Shown piece after piece: positions 42,435-51,597 of a stretch of DNA of 64,000 nucleotides; positions within the stretch are counted from its first letter, which is position 1; each line of letters begins with the position of its first letter. The notes under the pieces were generated by a model. The model was given only the letters and a program-made list of their open reading frames with translations. It was not told the origin of the DNA and did no database searches. Position numbers and translations under genes: made by a program. Source of the DNA: an uncultured Porphyromonadaceae bacterium (GTDB lineage Bacteria > Bacteroidota > Bacteroidia > Bacteroidales > Muribaculaceae); NCBI GenBank assembly GCA_946414395.1, contig CAMKOE010000007.1, positions 1 to 64,000 of the forward strand. The letters are read 5' to 3'.

Positions 42435-45400
42435 ATGGAGAAAAAAGATTATAACGGTTTTCTGCAAGAAATCAAGTCACACCTGCCAGCCGACAGGATT
42501 TATACCGACCCATTGCGCACCCTGGCCTGGGGCACCGACGCGAGTTTCTACCGCTTGACGCCCCGGGTGGTTATCCGTGCCAAGGACGAGCACGAGGTGT
42601 CGCTCATCGTCAAGGTGGCCAGCAAGCGCGGCCTGCCGTTCACGTTCCGCGCTGCCGGCACGTCGCTGTCGGGGCAAAGTGTGAGCGACAGCATCCTGAT
42701 TGTGGCTGGCAACAGTGGTACAACTCGAGTGCAGTGCCGAACTTGTTCGGACAATGCCAAGACGCAGCCCACTGAAGCCGAAGGCAACAACTGGGAGGGC
42801 TACAGCATTGCCCCCGATGGCGAGAGCATCACCCTGCAGCCCGGCATCGTGGGTGCCCGGGTGAACCAGATACTGAAGCCGCTGGGCCGCGTGTTCCCGC
42901 CCGACCCCGCCAGCATCGGCGCGGCCATGGTGGGCGGCATCGTTGCCAACAATGCCTCGGGAATGAACTGCGGCACCCATGCCAACAGTGACCGCATGCT
43001 GCTGTCGGCACGCCTGGTGCTGGCCGACGGCACCGTGCTCGACACGGGCGACGAGGCGAGCCGCGAGGCCTTCAAGCGGTCTCATCCCGAGTTCATCGCC
43101 AGGATTGAAGCCCTGCGCGACCGCGTCCGCGCCAACGGTCCCCTGCGAGACCGCATCCGCAAGAAATACAGCATCAAGAACGTCACCGGGTTGAACCTGC
43201 GGCCGCTGCTTGCCCATGACGACCCCTTTGACATCATCGCCCATAGCATCGTAGGCAGCGAGGGCACGTTGGCCTTCTTGAGCCAGGTGACAATGCGCAC
43301 CCTGCATGACTATCCCTGCAAGGCCTCGGCCATGCTCTACTTCTACACCATGCGCGAGAGTTGTGAGGCGGTTGTCGCCCTCAAGCAGTTGAAATCCTGC
43401 GATGCCGACATTGCCATGAGCGAGGAGAACCTCATGGTCAAGAGTGCCGAGATGCTCGACTACCTGTCGCTGGCCTCGGTGGACGACCCCGTGTACCTGC
43501 AATACAAGCAGGACGTTGATGCGGGCAAGATTGAGGGCGTCGAGCCAGGCGACTACCACAACCTGACGGCCATCCTCACCGAGACTAAGGCCATGACAAC
43601 CGAGGACCTGCAGCAGCGCATCGACACGATTACCCGTTGCCTGTCGCAGTTCAAGACCTATATTCCCGTCGAGTTCACGACCGATCCGGCCGTCTTTGGC
43701 AAGTACTGGGCCATCCGTTCGGGCATTTTCCCCAGCGTGGGCGGTTCGCGTCCCGTGGGTACCTCGTGCCTGATCGAGGACGTGGCCTTTGCCGTCGAGG
43801 ACCTGCCCGAGGCCACCGTCAAGTTGCAACGCCTCATTGCCGACCACGGCTATCGTGATGCCTGCATCTACGGGCACGCCTTTGAGGGCAATTATCACTT
43901 CATCATCAACCAACTCTTCAGCGACGAGAGCGAGGTGCACCGCTATGCCGCGATGATGCGCGATGTGGCTCGTCTTGTGGTCGAGGAATATGACGGCTCA
44001 CTGAAGGCCGAGCACGGCACGGGCCGCAACATGGCGCCGTTTGTCGAGTATGAGTGGGGCAAGGAGGCATTTGCCGCCATGCGTGAGTTGAAGGAGATTT
44101 TTGATCCGCACTACCTGCTCAACCCCGGTGTCATCTTCAACGACGACCCGGAGTGCTTCATCAAGCACTTCAAGCCGCTGCCCAAATTGAAGATGCCTGG
44201 CCTGGAGACTCCGCTGGGGCCGGACAGTGGCAGGCACGATAGCCTGCGCGAGACGGTCGATGGCACCTTGAAGGCCAACAAGTGCATCGAGTGCGGCTTC
44301 TGTGAGGTGAACTGCCTGACCTGCGGCTTGACCATCTCGTCACGCCAGCGCATCGCCATTCAGCGCGAGATATCCCACCTGCGTGAGACAGGCAATGCCC
44401 CCGATCGTCTGGCGACACTCGTCAAGCAATATCATTACCTGGGCGACCAGACGTGTGCCGGTGACGGCCTGTGCGCCACCTCATGCCCCATGGGCATCAA
44501 CGTGGGCGACATGACCCACCTCGTGCGCCACGACAATCTGCCGCAAGGCTCGATGGGCTATAAGGCGGGATACTGGGCAGCACGGCATTTTGCCGGCATC
44601 AAGAGCGGTTTGAGGCTAGTGCTCGACACCGCGCGGCTGGGGCACAACGTGTTGGGAACGTCGGTCATGAAGGGTGTGACTGGAGCCATGCACCGGGCGG
44701 GACTGCCCCTATGGACCCCTGCCATGCCAGGCAAAGCGCGCCAGCCACGTGCGGGCCATGCGGGCAATAGCGACCTCAAGGTAGTCTATTTCCCCTCATG
44801 CATCAACCAGACGATGGGTCTCTCCAAGGGCTCGCCCGTAAAGAACACTCTGGTCGATGAGATGGTGCAACTGTGCATCAAGGCAGGCTACGAAGTCATC
44901 TTCCCCGAGGGGCTGGAGCACATGTGCTGCGGCACCATCTGGGAATCAAAGGGCATGCTCGACATCGCCGACCGCAAGACCGCCGAACTCGATGAAGCCC
45001 TGTGGCAAGCCAGCGAGCACGGCAAGTACCCGGTCGTGTGTGACCAGAGCCCCTGCCTGCACCGCCTGCGCAAGTGCATCACCCGCATGCGCCTGTATGA
45101 GCCTGTGGAATTCATCTGGGAATACCTGCGCGAGCGCCTCGAGTTCACGCCCATCGACCGCCCCATAGCCCTGCACTTCACCTGCTCGACCCGCGAGATG
45201 GGCCTGGTGGACAAGATGACCAGCCTAGCCCGCCTGTGCAGCCACATCGTGTTCCTGCCCGAGGGTGTGGGATGCTGCGGCTTTGCCGGCGACCGCGGCT
45301 GGACCCATCCCGAGGTCAACCGCTGGGCGCTGAGGAAACTGCGCCGCCAACTGGAGAAAAACCGCATCGAGATGGGTTACAGCAACAGCCGCACCTGTGA

Positions 45401-45479
45401 GGTGGGCCTGGAAACCAACGGCGGCATCCCCTACCAGAGCATCGTCTATCTGGTCAACGAGGTCACCACCGCAAAATAA
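42435..45479 (+). CDS. FAD-binding and Fe-S domain oxidoreductase (GlcD-GlcF fusion type, D-lactate dehydrogenase-like)
   Basis: The 1014-residue protein fuses a GlcD-like flavin part and a GlcF-like iron-sulphur part. The FAD-binding domain is at about 30-290 (FRAAGTSLSGQ, PDPASIGAAMVGGIVANNASGMNCG, GSEGTLAFLS) and the FAD-oxidase C domain follows, with YGHAFEGNYHF and KAEHGTGRNMAPFVE. Two 4Fe-4S clusters are at Cys617/620/623/627 (CIECGFCEVNC) and Cys674/680/684. Two CCG cysteine-rich domains come last (HMCCGTIWESKGM and GVGCCGFAGDRGW). It oxidises a 2-hydroxy acid such as D-lactate or glycolate; which one is not visible. Expected at the inner membrane face. Confidence 0.9.
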   Translation: MEKKDYNGFLQEIKSHLPADRIYTDPLRTLAWGTDASFYRLTPRVVIRAKDEHEVSLIVKVASKRGLPFTFRAAGTSLSGQSVSDSILIVAGNSGTTRVQCRTCSDNAKTQPTEAEGNNWEGYSIAPDGESITLQPGIVGARVNQILKPLGRVFPPDPASIGAAMVGGIVANNASGMNCGTHANSDRMLLSARLVLADGTVLDTGDEASREAFKRSHPEFIARIEALRDRVRANGPLRDRIRKKYSIKNVTGLNLRPLLAHDDPFDIIAHSIVGSEGTLAFLSQVTMRTLHDYPCKASAMLYFYTMRESCEAVVALKQLKSCDADIAMSEENLMVKSAEMLDYLSLASVDDPVYLQYKQDVDAGKIEGVEPGDYHNLTAILTETKAMTTEDLQQRIDTITRCLSQFKTYIPVEFTTDPAVFGKYWAIRSGIFPSVGGSRPVGTSCLIEDVAFAVEDLPEATVKLQRLIADHGYRDACIYGHAFEGNYHFIINQLFSDESEVHRYAAMMRDVARLVVEEYDGSLKAEHGTGRNMAPFVEYEWGKEAFAAMRELKEIFDPHYLLNPGVIFNDDPECFIKHFKPLPKLKMPGLETPLGPDSGRHDSLRETVDGTLKANKCIECGFCEVNCLTCGLTISSRQRIAIQREISHLRETGNAPDRLATLVKQYHYLGDQTCAGDGLCATSCPMGINVGDMTHLVRHDNLPQGSMGYKAGYWAARHFAGIKSGLRLVLDTARLGHNVLGTSVMKGVTGAMHRAGLPLWTPAMPGKARQPRAGHAGNSDLKVVYFPSCINQTMGLSKGSPVKNTLVDEMVQLCIKAGYEVIFPEGLEHMCCGTIWESKGMLDIADRKTAELDEALWQASEHGKYPVVCDQSPCLHRLRKCITRMRLYEPVEFIWEYLRERLEFTPIDRPIALHFTCSTREMGLVDKMTSLARLCSHIVFLPEGVGCCGFAGDRGWTHPEVNRWALRKLRRQLEKNRIEMGYSNSRTCEVGLETNGGIPYQSIVYLVNEVTTAK

Positions 45480-45505
45480 GTTTTATTTCAATTCAAAATG
45501 GAATT

Positions 45506-45877
45506 ATGCTACAAGAAGGATTAACACATACCAGCCGGTTGACGGTCAATGAGGCTGTCACGGCCATTGCCATGGGCTCGGGCGACATGCCCGTGCTGGC
45601 CACTCCTGCGATGATGGCGCTCATGGAGAACGCTGCCATGCTCGCCGTGGCCGACCATCTGCCCGAGGGCAGCACCACCGTGGGCGGACACATCGCCTCG
45701 TCCCACCTCAAGCCATCAAAGGTGGGCGACACGGTCACGGCGACAGCCACTGTCACACGCGTCGATGGCAAGAAAATTGAGTTCAAAATTGCTGCGCATT
45801 GCGGAGACACCTTGCTAGGCGAGGGCTCCCACCTGCGTTTTATTGTAGATAAAGAAAAATTCATGTCAAGATTATGA
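45506..45877 (+). CDS. Hotdog-fold thioesterase (FlK-like)
   Basis: The 123-residue protein matches the pattern of small FlK-type thioesterases: ATPAMMALMENAAMLAVADHLPEG at 33-56 (the hotdog helix with Glu41), TTVGGHIASSHLKPSKVGDTVTATATV (conserved His near 64), and a final strand LLGEGSHLRFIVD. It hydrolyses an acyl-CoA, the substrate being unknown. It ends by a 4-base overlap with the thioredoxin gene and follows the dehydrogenase gene by 26 bases, so the three are probably cotranscribed. Confidence 0.8.
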   Translation: MLQEGLTHTSRLTVNEAVTAIAMGSGDMPVLATPAMMALMENAAMLAVADHLPEGSTTVGGHIASSHLKPSKVGDTVTATATVTRVDGKKIEFKIAAHCGDTLLGEGSHLRFIVDKEKFMSRL

Positions 45878-46380
45878 AAAAGATTTTCACGATTGCACTA
45901 TTGGCGATGACCCTGTTTTGTGTGACGGCCAACGCCCAGACCGAGGCGGCGCCCGCCCCCAAGAAGGTGTACGACGAGCAAATCAACCCGCTGGAGCAGA
46001 TCGACCAGGCAATCGCCCAGGCCAGGGCCGAGGGCAAGTTCGTCATCTGCCAGGTGGGCGGCAACTGGTGCCCGTGGTGCCTGCGCTTTGCCGACTTCAT
46101 CACCAGCGACAGCACCATCAATGCCGTCATCGAGCAGAATTTTGTGTATATCCACGCCAACTACCACCCCCGCAAGGCCGGCGAGGTGGGCAAGGCGCTG
46201 ATGAAGCGGCTGAACAACGCGGGGCGCTTTGGCTTCCCCGTGATGGTGGTGCTCGACGGGCAGGGCAACGTCCTCCACATCCAGGATTCGGCCCTGCTCG
46301 AGGAGGGCAAGGGCTACAACAGGGAGAAGGTGCTCAATTTCTTCAAGCACTGGACTCCCGCTGCCGTGCGTGGCGAGTAA
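45874..46380 (+). CDS. Thioredoxin-family periplasmic protein
   Basis: The 168-residue protein has a signal peptide (MKKIFTIALLAMTLFCVTANAQ) and a thioredoxin-like domain with GGNWCPWCLRFADFI; the CPWC pair is at residues 66-69. FGFPVMVVLDGQGNVLHIQD keeps the cis-Pro before the strand. Its form is that of the Thioredoxin_7/DUF255-like group, which acts as a periplasmic oxidoreductase. Its start overlaps the stop of the thioesterase gene by 4 bases (ATGA). Confidence 0.85.
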   Translation: MKKIFTIALLAMTLFCVTANAQTEAAPAPKKVYDEQINPLEQIDQAIAQARAEGKFVICQVGGNWCPWCLRFADFITSDSTINAVIEQNFVYIHANYHPRKAGEVGKALMKRLNNAGRFGFPVMVVLDGQGNVLHIQDSALLEEGKGYNREKVLNFFKHWTPAAVRGE

Positions 46381-46398
46381 GGTATAGCACATTGCGTC

Positions 46399-46818
46399 AT
46401 GGCTAACAAGAAAGTCTATTTTGCCGGTTCCATCCGTGGCGGGCGCGTTGATGCCGACCTGTACCGCCGCCTGATTGCCTACATCCGGCGCACCGACGTG
46501 GTGCTCACCGGGCACATCGGCAAGAGCAACCTCAACCTGACGGAGCAGGGGCGAGAGCGGGACGCGCTCACCTATGACCAGGACACGGCATGGCTGCGAC
46601 AGAGCGACGTGCTCATCGGCGAGTGCACCTGCCCGTCGCTGGGCGTGGGCTACGAGTTGGCCTATGCCGAGGCCCGCGGGATCCCCTGTCACATCTTCTA
46701 CGACAAGTCTAAATGCCAACTGTCGGCCATGCTCTCCGGCAACCCCTACTTCCGCATCCATCCTTACGCCACCGAGGCCGAGATCTACCCCCTGCTGGAC
46801 CAAATTCTGCGCCAATAA
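46399..46818 (+). CDS. DNPH1/Rcl-like nucleotide N-glycosidase (nucleoside 2-deoxyribosyltransferase superfamily)
   Basis: The 139-residue protein has the start KVYFAGSIRGGR, the substrate-binding loop of 2'-deoxynucleoside 5'-phosphate N-hydrolase (Rcl/DNPH1), and GECTCPSLGVGYELAYAEARGIPC, where Glu in GYE is at the catalytic position of the family. It would cleave the base from modified or unwanted deoxynucleotides and so clean the nucleotide pool. It lies 18 bases after the thioredoxin gene on the same strand. The substrate is not known. Confidence 0.82.
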   Translation: MANKKVYFAGSIRGGRVDADLYRRLIAYIRRTDVVLTGHIGKSNLNLTEQGRERDALTYDQDTAWLRQSDVLIGECTCPSLGVGYELAYAEARGIPCHIFYDKSKCQLSAMLSGNPYFRIHPYATEAEIYPLLDQILRQ

Positions 46819-46908
46819 TCGGCTTTTTGGGGTGAGTCGTGTAAAAAAAACGGGGGTTGACGTCTCTTAATGATGGTAATGTGAATCGGATTAAACCCAT
46901 CATGACAT

Positions 46909-47580
46909 ATGACACAACGGGAATTTGACAAACTCAACAATGCGGCGCGCAGGAGCGCAGCCAGGGCCCTGGGCTGGAAACAGCGGGATTACATCAATTG
47001 GCGAGTAGAGCAAGGCTATTTCTTTTGTTTCCTTGATTTGTATCCGCCACGGCTTGAAGTCAAGCCCTTGTATGCCGACGAACTGTGGTGGGACATCTTT
47101 GAGATGCCCGAGAACAAGTCCGAGCCCATGAGCCTGCGAGGCAATGGGGCCTTTTCGCTCGATGGGGCCAGGCTCAATGACTATGATGATTGTGACATTG
47201 ATGCCGATGACTCCAGCCCCGAACTGCTGGAATCTTACTGGAACGACACACTTGCCAGAGCCACCCGTGACATGGAGCAATTCATCGCTGAGCATCCCGA
47301 TGCCGAAGCCTACATACCCGAGATTGAGGTGGACGAGACCCGTGATTGCACCCGTGCCATGGTGCGGCTGATGGCGCTGATCCACAACGGCCGCGAGGAT
47401 GAAGCCGTAGAATTCATCAAGCGGGTGAAGAAAAAGGGCGGCGGGTGCATGTATCACAGTGGTTTTCTAGTCGATAGAGACGGATTTGACTACATCCTCG
47501 ACTGGTGCAGGAAGAGAAAAATGCTGGGCAGGCTGGAAAGACTCAACCCGTTCAAGAAAAATGAAATAAAAAATCAGTAA
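46909..47580 (+). CDS. Hypothetical protein
   Basis: The 223-residue protein starts MTQREFDKLNNAARRSAARALGWK and has a folded-looking domain with YFFCFLDLYPPRLEVKPLY and DELWWDIFEMPEN. The second half is acidic and helical (ATRDMEQFIAEHPDAEAY) and ends basic. There is no signal peptide. The shape resembles small conserved Bacteroidales proteins of contact or immunity type, but I cannot name a family. A promoter-like element and a long leader follow before the next gene. Confidence 0.65.
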   Translation: MTQREFDKLNNAARRSAARALGWKQRDYINWRVEQGYFFCFLDLYPPRLEVKPLYADELWWDIFEMPENKSEPMSLRGNGAFSLDGARLNDYDDCDIDADDSSPELLESYWNDTLARATRDMEQFIAEHPDAEAYIPEIEVDETRDCTRAMVRLMALIHNGREDEAVEFIKRVKKKGGGCMYHSGFLVDRDGFDYILDWCRKRKMLGRLERLNPFKKNEIKNQ

Positions 47581-47585
47581 TAATA

Positions 47586-47857
47586 GTTGCGGACTGGACT
47601 AATATTTATATATTTGCCTTGCCCCAGCCTATGACCTGACATGGTGCACCGGGAGGCCACAACGGTGAACACGCCACATCGGTAAACGGGACAGGGAACC
47701 CCGCACAATTGCCGATAGGGTATCGGCCGGTGGTCACATCTAAACATACCAGCGCAGCGATGCCAAGACCTTTACCGGGAGATTAAAAACGCATGCGTCA
47801 CTGGTGGGCTGCCGCGCCACGAGATCAAGGAACGATGATGACAACAAAAATAGGATT
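47586..47857 (+). promoter_or_regulatory. Promoter and 240-base leader of the DKNYY gene
   Basis: GTTG (47586-47589), a 19-base spacer and TATATTTG (47609-47616) form a near-consensus promoter. The start codon is 241 bases further on, unusually far for this window. The leader is GC-rich and contains a 7-base hairpin GCCGATA-GGG-TATCGGC at 47711-47727. It matches no riboswitch class that I know. Confidence 0.5.
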
Positions 47858-49030
47858 ATGACAAAACGAGCCAGAAATATCTCAATCAGTATCATCGTCA
47901 TCATGATCATGGTGATGATGATGGCGGCTGCCACGCGTGATGCGGGATACAAAAATGACGGGAAGACCGTTACCTATCATTATTGGAACGAAGGCAGCGG
48001 CCATGGCTCCTGGAAGATGGATGCCGACCCCAGGACGTTTCAAGACCTGGGTGATGAATATGCCCACGATGGCAGGCATGCCTTCCTCGAGGGCAAGGTC
48101 ATCGAGGGGGCCGATGGTGCCACGTTCCGCTACCTGGGCAAGTGGTATGCCGTGGATGCCAAGCACGTGTTCCACCTCGACACCATCATGCCAACCGCCG
48201 ACCCCAGGACGTTCAAGGTGCACACCCATAGCCTCACCGAGGACGCCAAGGACTACTACTGGGACGGTCGGCCCATCCAGGTAGCCGACAAGGCATCGTT
48301 TGTCATCATGGGCGACAATGACGGATGGGACACCAAGTGGGCCAAGGACAAGAAGAATGCCTATTTCATGGGCTTTGCATCGGTTCCGCTGGCCGACTAT
48401 GAGACTTTCAAGCCCATCAACAGCATCCGATACGGTTCGGGGTCCTATGCAGCCGATAAGCACCAGGTGTATTTCCAGGGCCACGTCGTTGAGGGCGCCG
48501 ACCCCGCGACATTCCGCGAGGTGGATTTTTACATTGGCCAAGACAAATATCGCGCCTATCATGAATGGCACCCGAGCCAAGTCAAGGACTATAGCAAACT
48601 GAAGCAGGTCGGTGACATGTTTACTGATGGTAAGCACCTGTACAATGGCGACTTGCAGACCTTTAATGACGCCGACATCAACACGTTCCACCACGTGGGC
48701 GGCAACTGGTATGCCGACAAACGGCATGTCTGGTGGCAGGAAACGCTGGTGCCAGGTGCCGATGTACGGTCGTTTGAGCCGATATACAGCAGTTCCTTCA
48801 CCACAGGCAGGAAAGAGCAAGTATCCGGCTGCGACTTCAACTACGGCAAGGATGCGCGGCATGTTTTCTACCGCGATTCCATCATCAGTGGTGCCGATCC
48901 TGCCACATTCGAGAAAATCGACTTTGCCGTCCCGGGCGTGTCCTGGACAGTGTTTGACAAGAACCGCATCTACGAGGGCGAGAACACCGAAGCCCTCCAG
49001 AAGTACCTCAACAAGACTTACAAGAACTAA
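47858..49030 (+). CDS. DKNYY-family repeat protein, membrane-anchored or secreted
   Basis: I chose the ATG at 47858; a longer frame upstream lies in the leader. The 390-residue protein has a hydrophobic N-terminus (ISISIIVIMIMVMMMAAA) acting as a signal or anchor. The rest is made of repeats with the DKNYY pattern (a charged D-K-x-x-V/A-Y/F motif followed by GADxxTF): DAKHVFHLDTIMPTADPRTF, DKHQVYFQGHVVEGADPATF, DKRHVWWQETLVPGADVRSF and DARHVFYRDSIISGADPATF are clear copies. Such repeats are thought to form beta structures on the surface; the role is unknown. Confidence 0.8.
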   Translation: MTKRARNISISIIVIMIMVMMMAAATRDAGYKNDGKTVTYHYWNEGSGHGSWKMDADPRTFQDLGDEYAHDGRHAFLEGKVIEGADGATFRYLGKWYAVDAKHVFHLDTIMPTADPRTFKVHTHSLTEDAKDYYWDGRPIQVADKASFVIMGDNDGWDTKWAKDKKNAYFMGFASVPLADYETFKPINSIRYGSGSYAADKHQVYFQGHVVEGADPATFREVDFYIGQDKYRAYHEWHPSQVKDYSKLKQVGDMFTDGKHLYNGDLQTFNDADINTFHHVGGNWYADKRHVWWQETLVPGADVRSFEPIYSSSFTTGRKEQVSGCDFNYGKDARHVFYRDSIISGADPATFEKIDFAVPGVSWTVFDKNRIYEGENTEALQKYLNKTYKN

Positions 49031-49049
49031 CGAATAAAACGGCATGACA

Positions 49050-49307
49050 ATGAAAAAGTCCAAAACCATATTGACAGTGCTGGGATTGCTCATCCTTATC
49101 GTGCTAGACCTGCTACTCTGGATCAACGCCTACATTGATGGCAAGTACCTGATCGAGCCGTGGCAGAATAGTCAGATCGATGAAACTTATTACATGCGCA
49201 TCGATTCCCTGTCGATAGCCATGTTTGTCAACCTCGGCATCATCATCGTGCTATTCATCATGATGATTTACAGAAAGTTAAGAGAAAAATCAAATAATAA
49301 ACAGTAA
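49050..49307 (+). CDS. Small hypothetical membrane protein
   Basis: Starting at 49050 (MKKSKTILTVLGLL) the protein has 85 residues; an ATG two codons earlier is also possible. It has two membrane segments, TILTVLGLLILIVLDLLLWINAY and SLSIAMFVNLGIIIVLFIMMIYRKL, and a short loop between them with RIDSL. The basic tail (RKLREKSNNKQ) is probably in the cytoplasm. It follows the DKNYY gene by 19 bases and may be a partner of it. No family is recognised. Confidence 0.6.
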   Translation: MKKSKTILTVLGLLILIVLDLLLWINAYIDGKYLIEPWQNSQIDETYYMRIDSLSIAMFVNLGIIIVLFIMMIYRKLREKSNNKQ

Positions 49308-49311
49308 TCAC

Positions 49312-49983
49312 ATGCTACAGCGAGGAATGATACACAACGCGACACAACTGATGGACCTGATACAGCAGATCGGGTTCCTGCCGCTGCTCTATAGCGGCAT
49401 CGGCGGCTACTCGGCCGAGGATGTTGTGGACGACGATTGCCGCTATGTCGTGCTGGACGACGGCGGCTGGGACTGGCCCATGTGGAAGTGGAAGGGCCCG
49501 ATTGTGACCGAGGGCGGTTGCGTGTACGGCAAGTTCTTCAACAAGAAGGCCGGTTACGTGAGCATGGACTGGTGGCCCGACCTGATGAACTACCGCCGCC
49601 ACGCCTACCCTGCCCCGGCCGAGGGCTCCATCGAGGAGGCCATCGTGCTGACCCTGCGCGAGCATGGCAGCCTCATCACGCGCGAGTTGCGGTCGGCCTG
49701 CGGCTTCACGGGAACGAAGATGCGCAGTCGCTTTGACGGCTACGTGACGCGCCTGCAGATGGCGTGCCGCATCGTCACCCAGGACTTTGTCTATCCCCGC
49801 GACAAGCACGGGCACGAGTACGGCTGGGGCTGGTCACTGCTGACGACGCCCGAGGACCTGCTGGGCAAGGAGGCTTGTGCCTGCGGCCGCACGCCCGAGC
49901 AGTCGCTGGAGCGCATCATGGACCACATGAAGCGCATCCTGCCACAAGCCACCGAGAGGCAAATCATCAAAATCATCCAATAA
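49312..49983 (+). CDS. AlkZ-related protein
   Basis: The 223-residue protein resembles the group named AlkZ-related proteins, with GFLPLLYSGIGGYSAEDVV near the start, WDWPMWKWKGPIV at 54-66, and a winged-helix part LTLREHGSLITRELRSACGF followed by RSRFDGYVTRLQMACRIVTQDFVYPRDKHG and YGWGWSLLTTPE. AlkZ (YcaQ) enzymes are glycosylases that unhook DNA crosslinks, but this smaller protein lacks the usual length (about 400 residues) and may be a relative without that activity. The ATG at 49327 is an alternative start. It lies 5 bases after the small membrane protein gene. Confidence 0.65.
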   Translation: MLQRGMIHNATQLMDLIQQIGFLPLLYSGIGGYSAEDVVDDDCRYVVLDDGGWDWPMWKWKGPIVTEGGCVYGKFFNKKAGYVSMDWWPDLMNYRRHAYPAPAEGSIEEAIVLTLREHGSLITRELRSACGFTGTKMRSRFDGYVTRLQMACRIVTQDFVYPRDKHGHEYGWGWSLLTTPEDLLGKEACACGRTPEQSLERIMDHMKRILPQATERQIIKIIQ

Positions 49984-50002
49984 TATAACATCACCCCTGA
50001 TT

Positions 50003-50377
50003 ATGATAAAAAGAATCATCATCATCATGGCCTTGACGCTGTGCTCGATAGCCGGCATGCAGGCCCAGAAGATCAGTCACATCGAGACGACCCGCTCGTG
50101 GCACTACGTGTATGACGAGAACGGCAAGAAGGTGCACACCTTCAGCACCACCCAGGGTAAAGTCGTGGCCTATAGCGAGAATTTCTACATCGTCCAGCAC
50201 GGCAGTTGGTACTACACCTACACCGCCCGGGGCAAGAGGCTGCACACGTTTGCGGTGAGCACAGTGGGCGATGTCCTCCATGCCATCGGCGACAACTTCA
50301 CCAGCAAGAAGGGCGGTTGGGTTTACACCTGGGACAAGAATGGCAAGAAAATCAGGACACAAGCCGCTAACCATTAA
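50003..50377 (+). CDS. Small secreted protein with a repeated beta motif
   Basis: The 124-residue protein has a signal peptide (MIKRIIIIMALTLCSIAGMQAQ) and about two and a half copies of a 36-residue unit: SWHYVYDENGKKVHTFS from residue 32, SWYYTYTARGKRLHTFA from 68, and GWVYTWDKNGKKIRT from 105. Each has an aromatic strand, a Gly-Lys turn and a further strand. It probably forms a small beta structure at the surface or in the periplasm. No family is recognised. It is separated by 20 bases from the sbcD gene. Confidence 0.65.
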   Translation: MIKRIIIIMALTLCSIAGMQAQKISHIETTRSWHYVYDENGKKVHTFSTTQGKVVAYSENFYIVQHGSWYYTYTARGKRLHTFAVSTVGDVLHAIGDNFTSKKGGWVYTWDKNGKKIRTQAANH

Positions 50378-50397
50378 TCAGTTGTACACACTCATCC

Positions 50398-51597
50398 ATG
50401 TTTAGGTTCATCCACACCAGCGACTGGCACCTGGGCCAGAATTTCTATGGCTATGACCGCAGCGAGGAGCAACGGGACTTCCTGCGTCAGTTGGCCGACA
50501 TCGTGCGCGAGCAAGAGCCCGACGCCTTGCTCGTCAGCGGTGACATTTTCCACACGGCAGCGCCGTCGAGCGCCGCCGTCAGCCTCTATGTCAATGCCAT
50601 GATCGACATTCATGAGGCATGCCCCGGGATGTCGATCATCGTCATTGCCGGTAACCATGACAGCGCGGCACGCCTCGAGAGCGACAGCCGCTTGTGGAAG
50701 TATGCCCGCGTGAACGTCCTGGGCGGCATCGCCCGTGACGCCGATGGGCATGCCGACGTCGGCCGCCACCTCATCAAGGTGGGCGACAAGGGCATTGTGG
50801 CCGCTGTCCCGTTTGCCTATCCCGCCAGTTTCCCTCCCCTCAAGGGACACGACACCCATCGAGACCAGCGCATGCCTGAATTTTTCCAGGCCCTGCTCGA
50901 CCAGGCCCAGGCCATCAACCACGACAACCTGCCCGTGGTGCTCATGGCCCACCTGGCCGTTAGTCACAGCGACATCACCGGCCATGATCCCAACCTGATG
51001 ATGGAATATGTCGAGATAGGCACGCTGGGCGAGGGTTACGACTATGCCGCACTGGGGCACATCCACCGCCCCCAGCGGCTGGACGAGCACACATTCTATT
51101 GCGGCACGCCAGTCCCCGTCAGTTTTGACGAGCAATGTGAGCATGCGGTCAGCATTGTCGAGATTGATGCCCACGAGGCCCTGCCCCGCCTCGAGACCAA
51201 GGCCATCAAGAACCTGAAACCCCTGCACACCCTGCCTGCCAGTGAACCCATTGAATTTGACCAAGCACTCACCCTGCTAGAAAACCAGCCCCAAGGCGAG
51301 AACGCCTACATACGCCTCAATGTACTCGCCGACATGGGACTACCGCTTGACGCCAACGAACGGGCTGCACAATTGGCATCACAGCAGTCATGCTACTTCT
51401 GCGAGATCAAGAAGACCCGCCTGGACACAGCGACACGCCAGACGCGCCAGATGACTGTGGAGGAACTGAGCAAGGCCAGCCCGCTGGAAGTCGCCAACCG
51501 CCATTACACCGAAGTGCTGCACCGCGAGATGACCGCCGAGGAGAAAGAGATGTTTAACGAGGTTTACCGCCTTGTCATGGAGGATAAAAGCAAATGA
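50398..51597 (+). CDS. sbcD: Exonuclease subunit SbcD
   Basis: The 399-residue protein is a calcineurin-like phosphoesterase of the SbcD/Mre11 type. The metal-binding motifs are in order: TSDWHLGQ (Asp9, His11), SGDIFH, GNHDS and GHIHRP. The C-terminal part (MTVEELSKASPLEVANRHY) is the SbcC-binding side. With SbcC it cleaves hairpins and protein-blocked DNA ends. It overlaps the sbcC start by 4 bases. Confidence 0.95.
   Translation: MFRFIHTSDWHLGQNFYGYDRSEEQRDFLRQLADIVREQEPDALLVSGDIFHTAAPSSAAVSLYVNAMIDIHEACPGMSIIVIAGNHDSAARLESDSRLWKYARVNVLGGIARDADGHADVGRHLIKVGDKGIVAAVPFAYPASFPPLKGHDTHRDQRMPEFFQALLDQAQAINHDNLPVVLMAHLAVSHSDITGHDPNLMMEYVEIGTLGEGYDYAALGHIHRPQRLDEHTFYCGTPVPVSFDEQCEHAVSIVEIDAHEALPRLETKAIKNLKPLHTLPASEPIEFDQALTLLENQPQGENAYIRLNVLADMGLPLDANERAAQLASQQSCYFCEIKKTRLDTATRQTRQMTVEELSKASPLEVANRHYTEVLHREMTAEEKEMFNEVYRLVMEDKSK

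Noticed and set aside
42477-43940. A 487-codon open frame on the - strand opposite the FAD/Fe-S gene
   Set aside because: A shadow in a GC-rich gene whose product has clear flavin and iron-sulphur motifs.
47617-47857. Cobalamin or TPP riboswitch in the long leader
   Set aside because: I looked for the B12 box and the TPP conserved strings; neither is present. The downstream gene also has no link to these cofactors.
47882-49126. A 414-codon open frame on the - strand opposite the DKNYY gene
   Set aside because: It covers the DKNYY repeats and the start of the next gene. The forward repeats are protein-like, the reverse translation is not.
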